A model generated the notes under the pieces. That model ran no database searches. It was not told the origin of the DNA and worked only from the letters and a program-made list of their open reading frames with translations. Shown here in pieces: positions 38,257-49,296 of a DNA stretch of 64,000 nt. This stretch comes from Pycnopodia helianthoides. Lineage: Eukaryota; Echinodermata; Asteroidea; Forcipulatida; Asteriidae. The translations under genes and the position numbers were made by a program. Location: the NCBI GenBank assembly GCA_032158295.1, contig CM063256.1:14740953-14804952 (forward strand). The letters are read 5' to 3'. Within the stretch, counting starts at the first letter, position 1, and each line of letters begins with the position of its first letter.

Positions 38257-39248
38257 ACCTGTTTCGTGAAAATTGAATCGAAATAAGAAAACTGTCAAAA
38301 CTATTTCGGTTTAGATTGAACCGAAAGGGATAAAATATCGTGATGAAGGTCTTCTTGAATTCACATGTACAGTTACGTGTCTTATGTGATTTCTATATTT
38401 TGATAGCCATTATTATCTTACCAGTCTGTCATCAATACTGCCCTCTGTTGAGTGACACGACATTTCCGCCATTTACCACAAAACATAGTATACCAACGAG
38501 TTGTATTGGTTAAACAATCTGTTTTCCTGCTCGACATGAAAATCAAAGAACGTTAAAATAATGACCCAACTACATCAAAATCGCAACATACATTTCCAAA
38601 ATAAAGAACAAACGAAAACACTTTTGAAAATGCTGTAATTGGCACTTAGGCCCGCATCCCAATTTCGCAAAGAGATTGAAACGGTTACAATAATGGACTC
38701 GTCCGTGCCGGTCACTTGGCGTGTAATTTGCATAATGTATATATATATTTTGTGCAAGTTTGTCCCGAACAAGGCTAAAAGCCACTCTTGGTGAGGGCTA
38801 CGAGAAGAAAACATTTCAGATGAAAATTACTCCGGGGAGCTGAAGGTAGGAATTGATATTACTCTTAAAACTGTCTGGATTGCAGGATGGAGGGAGTCCT
38901 GCACCAGGCAAGGAGTTCCAAAGAGATGCAGTATGTGGAATAAAGCTGTGTGGTTATATTATTGTCATGCAAATTAACGGTATCCATTTCGAGACTGTAT
39001 TGAATTAGTAGTAAAGGGTGAAGAGGTTATGATAATTTCATGATTACTCCCGATGCGCTGCGTAACCCAAAACGGATGTTTCCTTAATCGATTACAACGT
39101 TTGCCGATTCGCGTAAAAATGTCCTGTCCAAAATAATCGATAACAACAATATTTAGAGTGGAATTCTGTTAGCGTTTGCGACATTGAAGAAATCATGTTG
39201 TCGTATTTGCTACAATTATTTTACCCCTCCTGAGCAAGGACTTAAAAC
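38257..39248. other. No gene recognised
   Basis: A short TA run near 38740. No coding or repeat family identified. Confidence 0.5.
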
Positions 39249-39767
39249 TTAAAGAGGGGATCCAAAGTAAAATTCACTTTTGTAATGCACTCATTTTCCA
39301 ATAGGAATCCTTATGAAAATGGAAACAGGTTACAAGTCTCTAACCTCACATTGCAAATGGAGTGTAATGCCACTGTGTTTGATACCCCCTTCAAGTGCAA
39401 TCTTTTCAAAATCCAAAACGTTCGATGACGTCACATTTCAACCATTATGCTCTGTATGTTTGGACAAAGGATATATTTCATTCCTGAATTTTAACGATAT
39501 TCAATCCAAATGCAATCGAATTTGGCCTTTTGACTGGCACTGGCCTTTTAGGATTATTTAGACCTATTTGTCGTCGATGTCCGATGATGCCATGTTTCGA
39601 TGATACCATGCTTCGCTCTGAAAGTGTATCAAATAAATGGCGTTTTACACCATTTTGACGTGAGGTTTGAGACTTGTAAGTTTCCCCCCACTTTCATGAG
39701 AGCTCTGCCTCTATTGGAAAATGAGTTCCCCACAAAAACTGAATTTGACCTTGAAGCCCTTCTTTAA
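39249..39767 (+). mobile_element. Family I TTAA element with long inverted termini
   Basis: TTAA flanks both ends. Left arm AGAGGGGATCC...CTCATTTTCCAATAG and right arm, read in reverse, AGAAGGGCTTC...CTCATTTTCCAATAG match over about 55-60 bp with scattered differences and identical inner ends. The middle has no conserved frame. A second, interrupted copy is at 55.35 kb. Confidence 0.7.
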
Positions 39768-39924
39768 GGTGCTGAGAATGAAAAACGCAAGGCTGAAATC
39801 TACAAGGAGGACGTGCAGTTCTAACCATGTTGTAACACTAACCCTCACTCTAACCTAAACAATAACCATTATTTTTGCCCTCAGTTTGACACTCAGTGCC
39901 TCTTGACTCCTGCAGAGAGAAAAC

Positions 39925-40212
39925 ATCCACAGGATCCTCGGTGGGGATCGAACTTATCCACAGGCTTATTGGTGGAAATCAAACAATATCCACAGGGTTC
40001 TCGGTGGAAATCGAACTTATACAGGCTTCTCAGTGGAAATCGAAATTATCCACAGGCCTCTCGGTGGAAATCGAACTTATCCACAGGCTTCTTGGTGACA
40101 ATCGAACTTATCTACAGGCTTCTCGGTGGAAATCGAACTTATCCACAGGCTCCTCGGTGGAAATCAAACTTATCCACAGGCTTCTCAGTAGAAATCGAAC
40201 TTACCACCTCTT
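39925..40212. repeat. 31-bp minisatellite, about nine units
   Basis: Unit close to ATCCACAGGCTTCTCGGTGG plus AAATCGAACTT. Because 31 is one more than a multiple of three, every frame cycles through the repeat, and two frames stay open (39896-40234 and 39903-40316) without being genes. The first unit, CTCGGTGGGGATCGAAC, resembles an inverted tRNA B box. Confidence 0.88.
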
Positions 40213-40234
40213 CCAATCAAGAGGAGAACATTAA

Positions 40235-40987
40235 TCGTTCGAGACCAGTACCTCGCAGTAGGTGCACGGTTAACACCAAAAACGCATTTCAACTTTGTTT
40301 ACTATCTCTTCAATAATAACCCCCAATTGAGGCCATTGTCTTAAACTGACTTGTTGGCCTAAGCCAGTGTACCTCTTCAGACACTATCAACCTCCCTGAG
40401 AACACCACCCTACTCATCAGGCCTAGTCATCACCCCCAGCACCTTGCCCCCATTACAAGAAATGGGGGGGGGGGGGTGCTATCAGTCAGAGTGATGACGC
40501 CCCGTCATTGTAATTCAAAGGAACAGCATCGCCTGCTTTAATACTGAGGGTTTCCAGACAGGAAATCAAGCAAATTGATAATCCGTCTGCAACTTGGTAA
40601 TATTGCTCATAGATTAGGGAGGACATGATGTTGATGAACACCGGGCATACCGAGTGGCAATGACCGGGGTTCTTGGGCCTTCACACCCCGTACAGATTGA
40701 CAGTGTTTCATACTTTGGGTTTGATTGTCAAACTGGAACGGGGTGTTCAGAAAGATGGGAGGGGGGGGGGTAACCTTTGTGCATGGTATTCAAAAATAAA
40801 GAGTTCCAGAATAGGTCAATTTGAGTAATTTCATGAGGTTGAAATGTACAAAAAAAGTAGTTCAATTTAACAAAATAATGTAGGCGTTAACTTTGACTAA
40901 GAGTGCTTACGTCACAAAAGCCTTCACCAAAAGTTAAGACAGATCCCTCATCCACCACGGCAACTTGAATGGGTAGTTTAATGCAGT
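40235..40987. other. No gene recognised
   Basis: Contains G13 (40464-40476) and G10 (40761-40770). Nothing else. Confidence 0.55.
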
Positions 40988-41417
40988 TTAAAGGCAGTGG
41001 ATACTTTTGGCATTTACTCCAGAAATACACTATCATAAAAACTTACTGAGAGCACCTGAGAGCTCAAAATAATTGTGAGCATAAAAACTTAATTGGTAAC
41101 GAGCAATGGAGAGCTGCTGATAGTATAAAACATTGTGAGAAACGTCTCCCTCTGAAGTAATGTAATTTCTGAGAAAGAGGTAATTTCTCACTAAAATAAT
41201 TGATTTCGAGAAAAGCTTCAGGCATAAAGCATTTCTCAGGCACTGAAAGCTTAAAATTCTATGTAGCAAGAGTGTTTTTTCTTTCATTATTTTCTCGCAA
41301 CCTCGATGACCAATTGAGTCAAAGTTTTAACAGGTGTGTTATTTGATGCGTACGTTGGGATACACCAAGTGAGGACACCGGTCTTTGACAATTGCCAAAA
41401 GTATATCCTGCCTTTAA
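40988..41417 (-). mobile_element. Family B TTAA element, copy B4
   Basis: Ends TTAA-AGGCAGTGGATAC and GTATATCCTGCCT-TTAA. The internal B blocks and reversed core are present. A short partial duplication near 41035-41095 repeats ATAAAAACTTA around a GAGAGCAC/GAGAGCTC segment, making this copy longer than B1 or B3. Confidence 0.75.
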
Positions 41418-41560
41418 TGCTTGAAAAAGACAAAAGGGAAACAATTGAAAATTTAGCCCGTTGCTGGAGAGAAGACCATACATGCGTAATAAACGCGTTT
41501 CTCGGAAGGGAATCTTTAATTATGGAGTGTCTAGTTTGTAGAATGTTTTCTGTGTGTTTA

Positions 41561-41898
41561 TAGACGGTGTGACCTGTGACATCACATGTTTACAAAAGAA
41601 CCACAGAGCCTGGACTTCCGGCGGGCACATTTTTTGTACACAGCTCAATGGAACAATACAATTTTTGTTTTGTTTTATGGAGATCGCACTGTCTGATTTT
41701 TCCTCAACTTTTGATATGAAGAAAGGGGGGACATCTCAAAAGCTGCACAGCTGTTGCTTTTGTAAATTTTGATCTTATGTGAAAATTATGACCAAAAAAT
41801 GTCAATTTTCCCATTGAGCCTGTGTAGCATCTTGCCCGTCAGGAATAGCATTATAATGTACGATGTCACCACTCTGTAAACAAATGCAACATGGTCTA
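41561..41898 (+). mobile_element. Family F TA-flanked repeat, copy 1
   Basis: Starts TAGACGGTGTGACCTGTGAC and ends ATGGTCTA, with TA next to each end. It aligns along its length with 45289-45619 (TGACATCACATGTTT, TGTACACAGC, TATCTTGCC-GTCAGGA). The 72-codon frame inside is not conserved between copies. Confidence 0.6.
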
Positions 41899-42042
41899 TA
41901 GTTATCATGAAACTTCATTTTTGAAGTTGGCAGGACAACTTTTAGCTTTGATTCCGTCAATTGCAACATAAACCGAAAAATCATAGCCTGACTAAAAAAT
42001 ATATAAAAATAAAATGAAAAAATAGAGAGGGGAATACCCAAT

Positions 42043-42192
42043 ATCGACCCATTGCAGACGAGGAACGCGACTCCGCAAAATGCGCGGCCGCCATCTTGGA
42101 AGTCAATTCCTTTGAGTACATTTTGAATCCCAAAATGGCGGGCAGGATATAGGCGCGTGCAAGTACGCTGCGCGTTGTGCAAGGGGGTCTAT
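42043..42192. mobile_element. Mariner-like MITE, family E copy 3
   Basis: Left end ATCGACCCATTGCAGACG, right end TGCAAGGGGGTCTATAG. The interior has GCCGCCATCTTGG and CCCAAAATGGCGGGC facing each other, and GTACGCTGCGCGTTGTGCAA as in copy 1. Confidence 0.6.
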
Positions 42193-43561
42193 AGTGATCA
42201 AAACGAATAATCAATAATACAACAGTCAAATCGATCAACTTTTATTGTGTTTACAATTCTGTCCCACCAGTTACTAACCCCCAAAAATCTTGTTGGTTTG
42301 GTTATCATAATGTTTAAGAACATTTTAAAACAAAGAAAAGTGCCAATACAAGACTCTACAAATTTACGATTCAGACCTTTAAATTAGTCAAAGGTTAACC
42401 TCTATGGATGTTTGTTGTGATGATTTCACCAAAGGTATAACGTACTCTTTTCGAGAGCTATACATTTCACCGTGAAGCCGAACACCAACACCCGCGGGCT
42501 TGCCCCGTTCGTCAACCCCCTTTAGAACAGAGCCTTACATTGACACGGTTCATACCGATGAAGGAAGCCTTGTGTCAGGCAGCTATCCCTAGAGGAGGAG
42601 GGGACGCTACTGGGGGGAAATATGACCCCTGTATCAAGTTTTTTCCTGACGGGAGATTTGTTCACCAAAATGACAGAGAGGTATCTGTGCCCCCTTCTTT
42701 TTGAACATTTCCTCATTCTCGTTTTAAGTTAATAACCCTCCTTCTTTTTGGTCAACATTGTTGGTGTCAAAAACTGTCAAACCAAAAAGGTAGACATCTT
42801 TACCTTTCAAAATTGCAAAAAGGAGTTACTTTAAACTTGTTACGTTTTGTATAATTGCGAGAAAACGCGCCATGACACAACAACAAAGGATCTCAAAGGA
42901 ACAATGTACTCTAGTAAAACTAAATTTTTTGGGTATCTTAAATAAAAATCCTCGTATATTCTAACTACACAGAAATGTGTTGACTGTAATGTATAGTAAA
43001 ACGTAAGGTAGGCTACCTTTGTGTGCACAATGCATGACAAATAATTGTAAAAAGTTAACATATTGTTTAGATAATCATAACAATGCTGATCAGGACAAAC
43101 ATAAACAAAGACAAGTTCGAACCAACATGCGTACAAAAAGAAATAAATATGTTTTATTTCAAACTATTCCAAGAAAACAAAAATAATTCCGTCAAATCGG
43201 ATCAGAAAAAAACCCAAACATCGATGACGACATTGTTATCCGCGCTCGTTCCCTGAGGCCAGGATGTCTGACTGTCGACTTCTTGTATAATTCAAGAAAA
43301 CCCTGGACAGTCTTAATTATCCAGAGTTCCCAAACTGTAATTCCAATGTTAATTACGTCTGGCATCCTGTCTCTAATATCAAGACATGTCAGAAAGTAGT
43401 GGCTCTATAGAAAGTGGTGGCTGGAGCCACGACCTAACCGTTTTCGTCACTTTTAAATCACTTCAATATTAATCAATGTCTGTGCATAATAATCTTCGGT
43501 AAAAAGGATGTAATTTCAAGTAATGTTCATTCTCCTTCCAGCCTCGGTTTGGTAAATTAAT
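42193..43561. other. No gene recognised
   Basis: Unique sequence. CTTCCAGCCTCGGTTTGG (43536-43553) may be a fragment of family H. Confidence 0.5.
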
Positions 43562-43912
43562 TTAAAGGTTACGCACAACGTTGGGAAAAATGAAAATAAA
43601 AATGGTTCACAGATTTGCACATAAATTTATGTGACCCAACATATACATGAAATAACAAACCTGTGAGAAATGTGAAGCTCAACCGGTCATCGGAGTCACG
43701 AGAAAAAAAGTGAAAACCCCCATTATATATTTTCACTGGTTTCAAACATCAGGTTTTGGACACGCGAGATCAAAACTAATTGTCGTACCCATTTCCTAAA
43801 AACTATAGCTTTTCAAGCCAAACTATTCCAAGCGAAGTTTTCCCACCATGACCATCTTTATATCACGTAAGTGCAGATACTGGTCTTTGACAATGTTACA
43901 CATGCGCTTTAA
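43562..43912 (+). mobile_element. Family X TTAA element related to A and B
   Basis: TTAA-AGGTTACGCACAACG at left and TTACACATGCGCT-TTAA at right. It mixes blocks seen elsewhere: CACAGATTTGCACATAAATT resembles one end of A, CTGGTCTTTGACAATG resembles one end of B, and 43654-43705 is the shared core. The terminal match is only approximate. Confidence 0.6.
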
Positions 43913-44518
43913 ATAGTAAAATCAGCATCATGGATGATGAAGCTCTCTAGGATGAAGACATGGGGACTGCAAATCCCAAGAGTCTCCTTCAACTCACATG
44001 GGCCCCTTTTGATTCCCAGGGCCCCCCTTTGTTTCCCAGGGGCCATTTTAATCCCCAGGGGCCCCTTTACGATTCCCCAGGGGCGTGTATTACAACAATC
44101 GACATTTGGGAGTGACCATCTAGAGAAAGTAGAAAACAAGAGCTAGACGATTACTCATTGACGGAGGTCTTTGATGGATGTAAAGTAAGCATGCAAGATG
44201 TCATTGAGAAAAATAGCATCACATCAAAGGAATCAAAAATCACCAGTTAAAGGAATGGTACACCAATCTACTGAAACCTCTATCTTTCCAAGACAAGTTT
44301 TTTTTTTTTTCAACCCAAAATTATTTCAAGAAAAGTATAAAGAAATTTGTAATAATTATGTTTTGGAAGAGTGAACATTCATCCCAATCCTCTGGATTAA
44401 AAAAAAACAACATCACTTTTAGTACAAGACTGTTTTTGTTTTGGTGAAGTGCAATAGTTTCATCTCTTTAGTGATCAAGAAATGGTACAATAATTTTTCC
44501 CCGGGTTATTAAATATAT

Positions 44519-44913
44519 TTAAAGGAACATTACAGAATTGGTTTTTGCTAACAAAACAGTTTCTGGCAGTGTAAGCACTTTATGTAATCCACCGTATACA
44601 TAAACTGACAAACCTGTAGAAGTTTGGGATCGATCGGCCATCTGGGTCACGAGAAAATAGTGAAAAACCGATTACACATTTTGCATGAAATCATATAGAT
44701 TCAACAAATGAATAAAACGCTCACTGGGCGATAAACTCCAATCGGAAAATTAGTTTATTCATTTCTCATCAAGTATGGCATTTCAGACAGAAATATTTCA
44801 AGGGATGTTTTCTACTATCATCATCATTAGACCGTTTAAGTTTTATGTAAATCTGTGATCAAAAGGTATACTATACAAGTTTTTTTCTTACCAATTCTGT
44901 AATGTTCCTTTAA
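44519..44913 (+). mobile_element. Family A TTAA element, copy A6
   Basis: Forward orientation, full length, both 19-bp termini perfect and flanked by TTAA. The central palindrome carries one mismatch (CGCTCACTGGGCG). Confidence 0.88.
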
Positions 44914-45288
44914 AGGCATATCGTTGGCTCTAGACTGTTTCAGCACAGTGAAGACTCTCTATTACAATGACCACTGAGACGCAAGGGGATACCAACCATC
45001 TATTTTTGTTTTGAGATGTACTTGCTTAACCTTGACAAATGGGGGCGCTATTCTGTGAGATCACAATGGAACTCAACGTCGCTGTAGCATTAACGATGTT
45101 TTTCATAATGTTAAAAGCCTCACCTTGCCCTAAAAAGCAATGGCTAATTTTACACGTTTAAAGACTGGTTCTGAAGGACTTTGGTCATGTAAACACAAAG
45201 AGGTGCAGCCACTGTGTTACCCAATCATGTGAAGACATCGAGAAATTCTTATGAATAAGCATGACATAATTTGCATAGCCTTGCAGAA

Positions 45289-45619
45289 TAGACCATTGTG
45301 ACCTGTGACATCACATGTTTGCAAATGAGCCACATAGCCAGGACTTCCCACAGGCACGATTTGTACACAGCCCAATGGAAGAAAACATAAAATCTAATGT
45401 TTTATGGAGCTTGCACTGTCTGTTTTTTTTAATCACTTGATGTGAAGACGGGGGGGGGTCCATCTTTAAACTTGTACCGCCGTTGTTGTTATAGTTCTTG
45501 AATTTCTGTGACACAAAATGTAAAACTTTCTATACATCCAGTGTAGTATCTTGCCTGTCAGGAGAGGCCCTGGAATGCACAAGGTCACTCTTTTATAAAC
45601 AAAGGTTACATTGTCTGTA
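45289..45619 (+). mobile_element. Family F TA-flanked repeat, copy 2
   Basis: Begins TAGACCATTGTGACCTGTG and ends CATTGTCTGTA. Same block order as the 41.6 kb copy, with a G-tract inserted near 45450. Overlapping frames are chance. Confidence 0.58.
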
Positions 45620-46113
45620 GGTGACCACTCAATAGATAAGTTGAATCGATTGCATCCGTTGGACAGAACTAATAATACATAATTTAGCAATACTTGGTCA
45701 CCACATAAAGGAAACAAACCGAGCAGAATAATAAACCGACCAGTAAATAATGCAAATTACGATTATGCGCAGTGTATTCGAACACATCTCAATAATTTAT
45801 CCGATCGATTTGTTTTTGAGAGCGACGATGCGCGTTGTAACAAGACCTTCACTTCTGCGAAAAGTTTTATTGGCGCCATCAACGGTGGTTTGCAAAGACA
45901 GAAGAAAACCACGACAAATCACTGATAATTTTATTTTTACTGAACGACAAAAAAGAAGAAAAAAGGGGGGGGGGAGGAGTCTGTTATTCCACAGTTGAAG
46001 GCATGTGATTACAGATTTGAATAACGAAAAAATATGGTGTCAAAAAAATAACAAAACAACAACACAAAAACAAAACAAAAAACACAGCAAAACAGGGTGC
46101 TATTTACATGTAG

Positions 46114-46390
46114 TCAGAAGTTTGGTTGACAGTGATTTAGGTGGGCAAACCAATTTGTTTCTACATCAGCCCACCTGCCCCCCTTCCCAAGACGGTAAAC
46201 TATATCTACTTCATCAAACTTAGAGATAATGTCCGTTTCTTGGGAAATCACAGAAACTCTGAACTTTCTCCCAGAAGCAGCAGCGAGGTCTACTTCAGTT
46301 AAATTCGTTGCCTCCGTTGTTTTTCTTCTAACAAAAACACGTATCACCGACCTGTGTCGGATTAGTTCTGACCTTTTGCGCGCTCTGATA
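46114..46390 (-). pseudogene. Possible LINE ORF1-like fragment
   Basis: The minus-strand frame contains DEVDIVYRLGKGGR, reminiscent of the (I)xxxHRxGK segment of L1-type ORF1 proteins (Transposase_22 family). The rest is not recognisable and no other LINE parts adjoin it. Weak. Confidence 0.2.
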
Positions 46391-46702
46391 AAAAAACTTT
46401 GTTTTTCCTTAGGGCTCGGTAATCATTTCCAACAAAGTTTAACTTTTTCAAAGTTACGATGACACTTTACCGGGCGCTCGACATCCTTCCCGACGGGGCC
46501 CAGGGTCTATTATTACCCCCAGGCAGTGTGACCAAAACGCGGCCCGCCCTGAAACCCCGTAATCACATTTGCTGACAAACGCACTCTGAAAATTACAGAA
46601 AATTCGTTCCAGAAACTCTGAGATTTTGTTTGCGAGTTTACTCACTGATTTGGCTCGATTTATGCGGGCGAAGCTAGGATGGTTTCGATTTAGAGCGAAG
46701 AC

Positions 46703-46809
<107 letters not shown>

Positions 46810-46980
46810 CTCAAGACCGAGTATATTCTGCAGCTGATTGACAGCTTCCAATTCTGGAAATGCAAGTTTACCCCCGACACTTTTTTGTCAGCGGACCACA
46901 ATGCTTTATCAGATAAGTTGTGTGAATCAAAGGGAGCATATTATGTTTGAGGTCTTGTAGAACTTTGACAACTTCTTGCA

Positions 46981-47375
46981 TTAAAGGAACATTACAGAAT
47001 TGGTGAGAAAAAAACTTGTAAAATATACTTTTTGATCACAGATTTACATACAATTTACACGGTCTAATGATGATGATAGAAGAAAAACATCCCTTTAAAT
47101 ATTTCTGTCTGAAATGCCATATTTGATGAGAAATGAATAAACTAATTTTCCGATTGGAGTTTATCGCTCAGTGAGCGTTTCATTCATTTGTTGAATCTAT
47201 ATGATTTCATGCAAATGTGTAATCGGTTTTTCACTATTTTCTCGTGACCCAGATGGCTGATCGATCTCAAACTTCTACAGGTTTGTCAGTTTATGTATAT
47301 GGTGGATTCCATAAAGTGCTTACACTGCCAGCAACTGTTTTGTTAGCAAAAACCAATTCTGTAATGTTCCTTTAA
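46981..47375 (-). mobile_element. Family A TTAA element, copy A7
   Basis: Reverse orientation, full length, perfect termini and TTAA on both sides. It lies about 170 bp beyond the (GA)n microsatellite. Confidence 0.88.
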
Positions 47376-47639
47376 AGGGGAACCAGTCTCCAGGAGCTCT
47401 GGATAAGCCTGTCTACAAACTTGGAGCTTAACATTTTTGTTGATTTAAGACTGAGCAAGTCTCGCGCGTATTCTCGCACGAGTTTGTTTCCTTCACGCGT
47501 TAAAGCTATGTTCGTGGACCAAAGTTGTTCAAAAAATGGTCGAATACGCGCGAGACTTGCTCGATCTATTCCAAGCATCTTTTTCACAAGTTTCCTGTGC
47601 CCTCCGAGCTACAGTGATGTTATTGTTCAAAAGCAATGA

Positions 47640-47800
47640 CATCAAGGCTCGTCAATGTCCCAGATGAAACAACACGTATATGATTGGCCATCTTGTTTAT
47701 AGTAAAGATGAATGGCAGGGTCGTGGGTTCGAACCCCACCTTAGTAAAATAACTTTTGAGTTGTTTACCCGGTCGAAAAGCACTGAAGGTATCACAAATT
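47640..47800 (+). mobile_element. Probable tRNA-derived SINE remnant
   Basis: GTGGGTTCGAACCCCACC (about 47722-47739) is a good B box with a self-complementary T stem. An A box upstream is not clear. The minus-strand peptide GFEPTT that results is the usual artefact of translating SINE B boxes. Confidence 0.45.
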
Positions 47801-47935
47801 TGGTATGGGAAAAAAAAAACTAAATTAAAAATGTGATCTTTGATTGGATCCATTGTTCTCTTGCCCTTGTAGATCTGCGCAGTCAGGAAGGCAAGAAGCA
47901 TTACACCAAGACAAATAGTACACAAGGGCCCAATT

Positions 47936-48119
47936 TCATAGAGCTGTTTTAAGGCGAAAAGGATCTAAGCACAACAAAATGATGCTTACCAGAATAAGGT
48001 TACCAGCTAAACTACCAGGTCACATGTTCGATTGTGGCTGGTGTCCTGCCCATTTTTGCTAAGCAGACAATATTGTTAAGCAATATTTTCTGCTTAGGCA
48101 GCTCTATGAAATTGGGCCC
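47936..48119. mobile_element. GGGCCC element, copy 3
   Basis: Ends GGGCCCAATTTCATAGAGCT and AGCTCTATGAAATTGGGCCC, a perfect 20-bp inverted repeat. The interior is closest to copy 2. Confidence 0.72.
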
Positions 48120-48497
48120 AGGGCATAGAGGCAGCCTTCATCAACGATTCCTTACACAAATTATGCAGATGTTCCAACAATACACTAAGCATTCAAAAAC
48201 CCACAGGGCAAGACTGGGCTCCAAAAAAAAAATACGGAATTGAAAGGTGAAAGGGGGGCAGGGAGGGTGTCAGTGGTACTTAAATCAAGAAGAACAGTTT
48301 AGAATTCAATCAGGAAGTTAAGTGTTAACACGGAATTCCGGCCAATTCTCAAGGTCTCCCATCTGACCGGTTTTCGCAAGATTAAATGGAGCAGATGGCA
48401 TTAGTTTTTTGTTGTACGTTTTGTTCAAAAATTGTCGATTTCAAGAAGCATATCACAAATGGATGGACCATACTTTGCTTTTGAAAGTGTGAAAATG

Positions 48498-48894
48498 GAG
48501 AACACTCCATGGTCTAGCCCCAGTGTATATAAGTGACATGTTGTGTACATACCATCCTCGACTCAATCTGAGATCATCAAACAAACTACTGTTGAACATT
48601 CCTAGATGTCATTCTTCATCAGGTGATATAGAAGCTTCGTTTCGTGTGCACCAAAGCTATGAATGATCTCCCCCATTAACTCCGCACACTTGACTCCTTT
48701 ATGCAGATCTTCAAAAGCCAGCTTTAAGACTCATCTCTTTGAAGCTGCTTACACCTAGTCCAATGCACTTGCCATCTTCACGTGAAATGCTGTGAACTTT
48801 TGTTTTAAATTTGCCCTTCACTTTGAAGTATAGGCAACTAGAACGATGGTGCTCTACAAATGCCTGATGATTGATTGCTTGATTGATTGATTGA
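48498..48894 (+). pseudogene. 3' end of a dead L2/CR1-type LINE
   Basis: From 48505 the frame reads L-H-G-L-A-P-V-Y-I-S-D-M-L, then PRLNLRSSNKLLL, the pattern found at the C-terminal end of L2/CR1/Jockey-clade reverse transcriptase ORFs. A frameshift at about 48660 breaks the APKLWNDLP-like motif; a later frame gives FKTHLFEAAY, the usual last motif. The element ends in a (TTGA)n tail at about 48875-48894, typical of this clade. 5' truncated and inactive. Confidence 0.72.
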
Positions 48895-49296
48895 AAATGT
48901 TTTTTTTTCTTTTCAGTAGGTGCTTATATTTTTTGACGTGAAACCCAGAGTAGCAGACAAAGTTGCTTTGGCCTTTTGACGTCTATAAGTGTGTTTGAAG
49001 ATAACGTTATTGGGTTCTGAGTCATGCATGGAGGATTTTCACACGCACGCATTTCTCAGGGTGACTTTGGTGATAGTGAATAATATCCAAACACCAAAGG
49101 TTCTTCTTTTTTCACGGTTTCTGCCACTCTATTCATCCACTAATTACCACGCCCCATCCACCCACCATGAAGAATAAAATACAAGTCAAACCAAAGAGAC
49201 AACCCCCGCAACAGTGAGAGAATGATTGACATTGACAGTAGGCCTATTTATTGGTTGTTTTCTAATCTGTTACTAAATCTTTGTTGGAATTGTAAA

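Noticed and set aside
39896..40316. Two repetitive plus-strand frames (112 and 137 codons)
   Set aside because: They follow from the 31-bp minisatellite; same repeat peptides in shifted frames.
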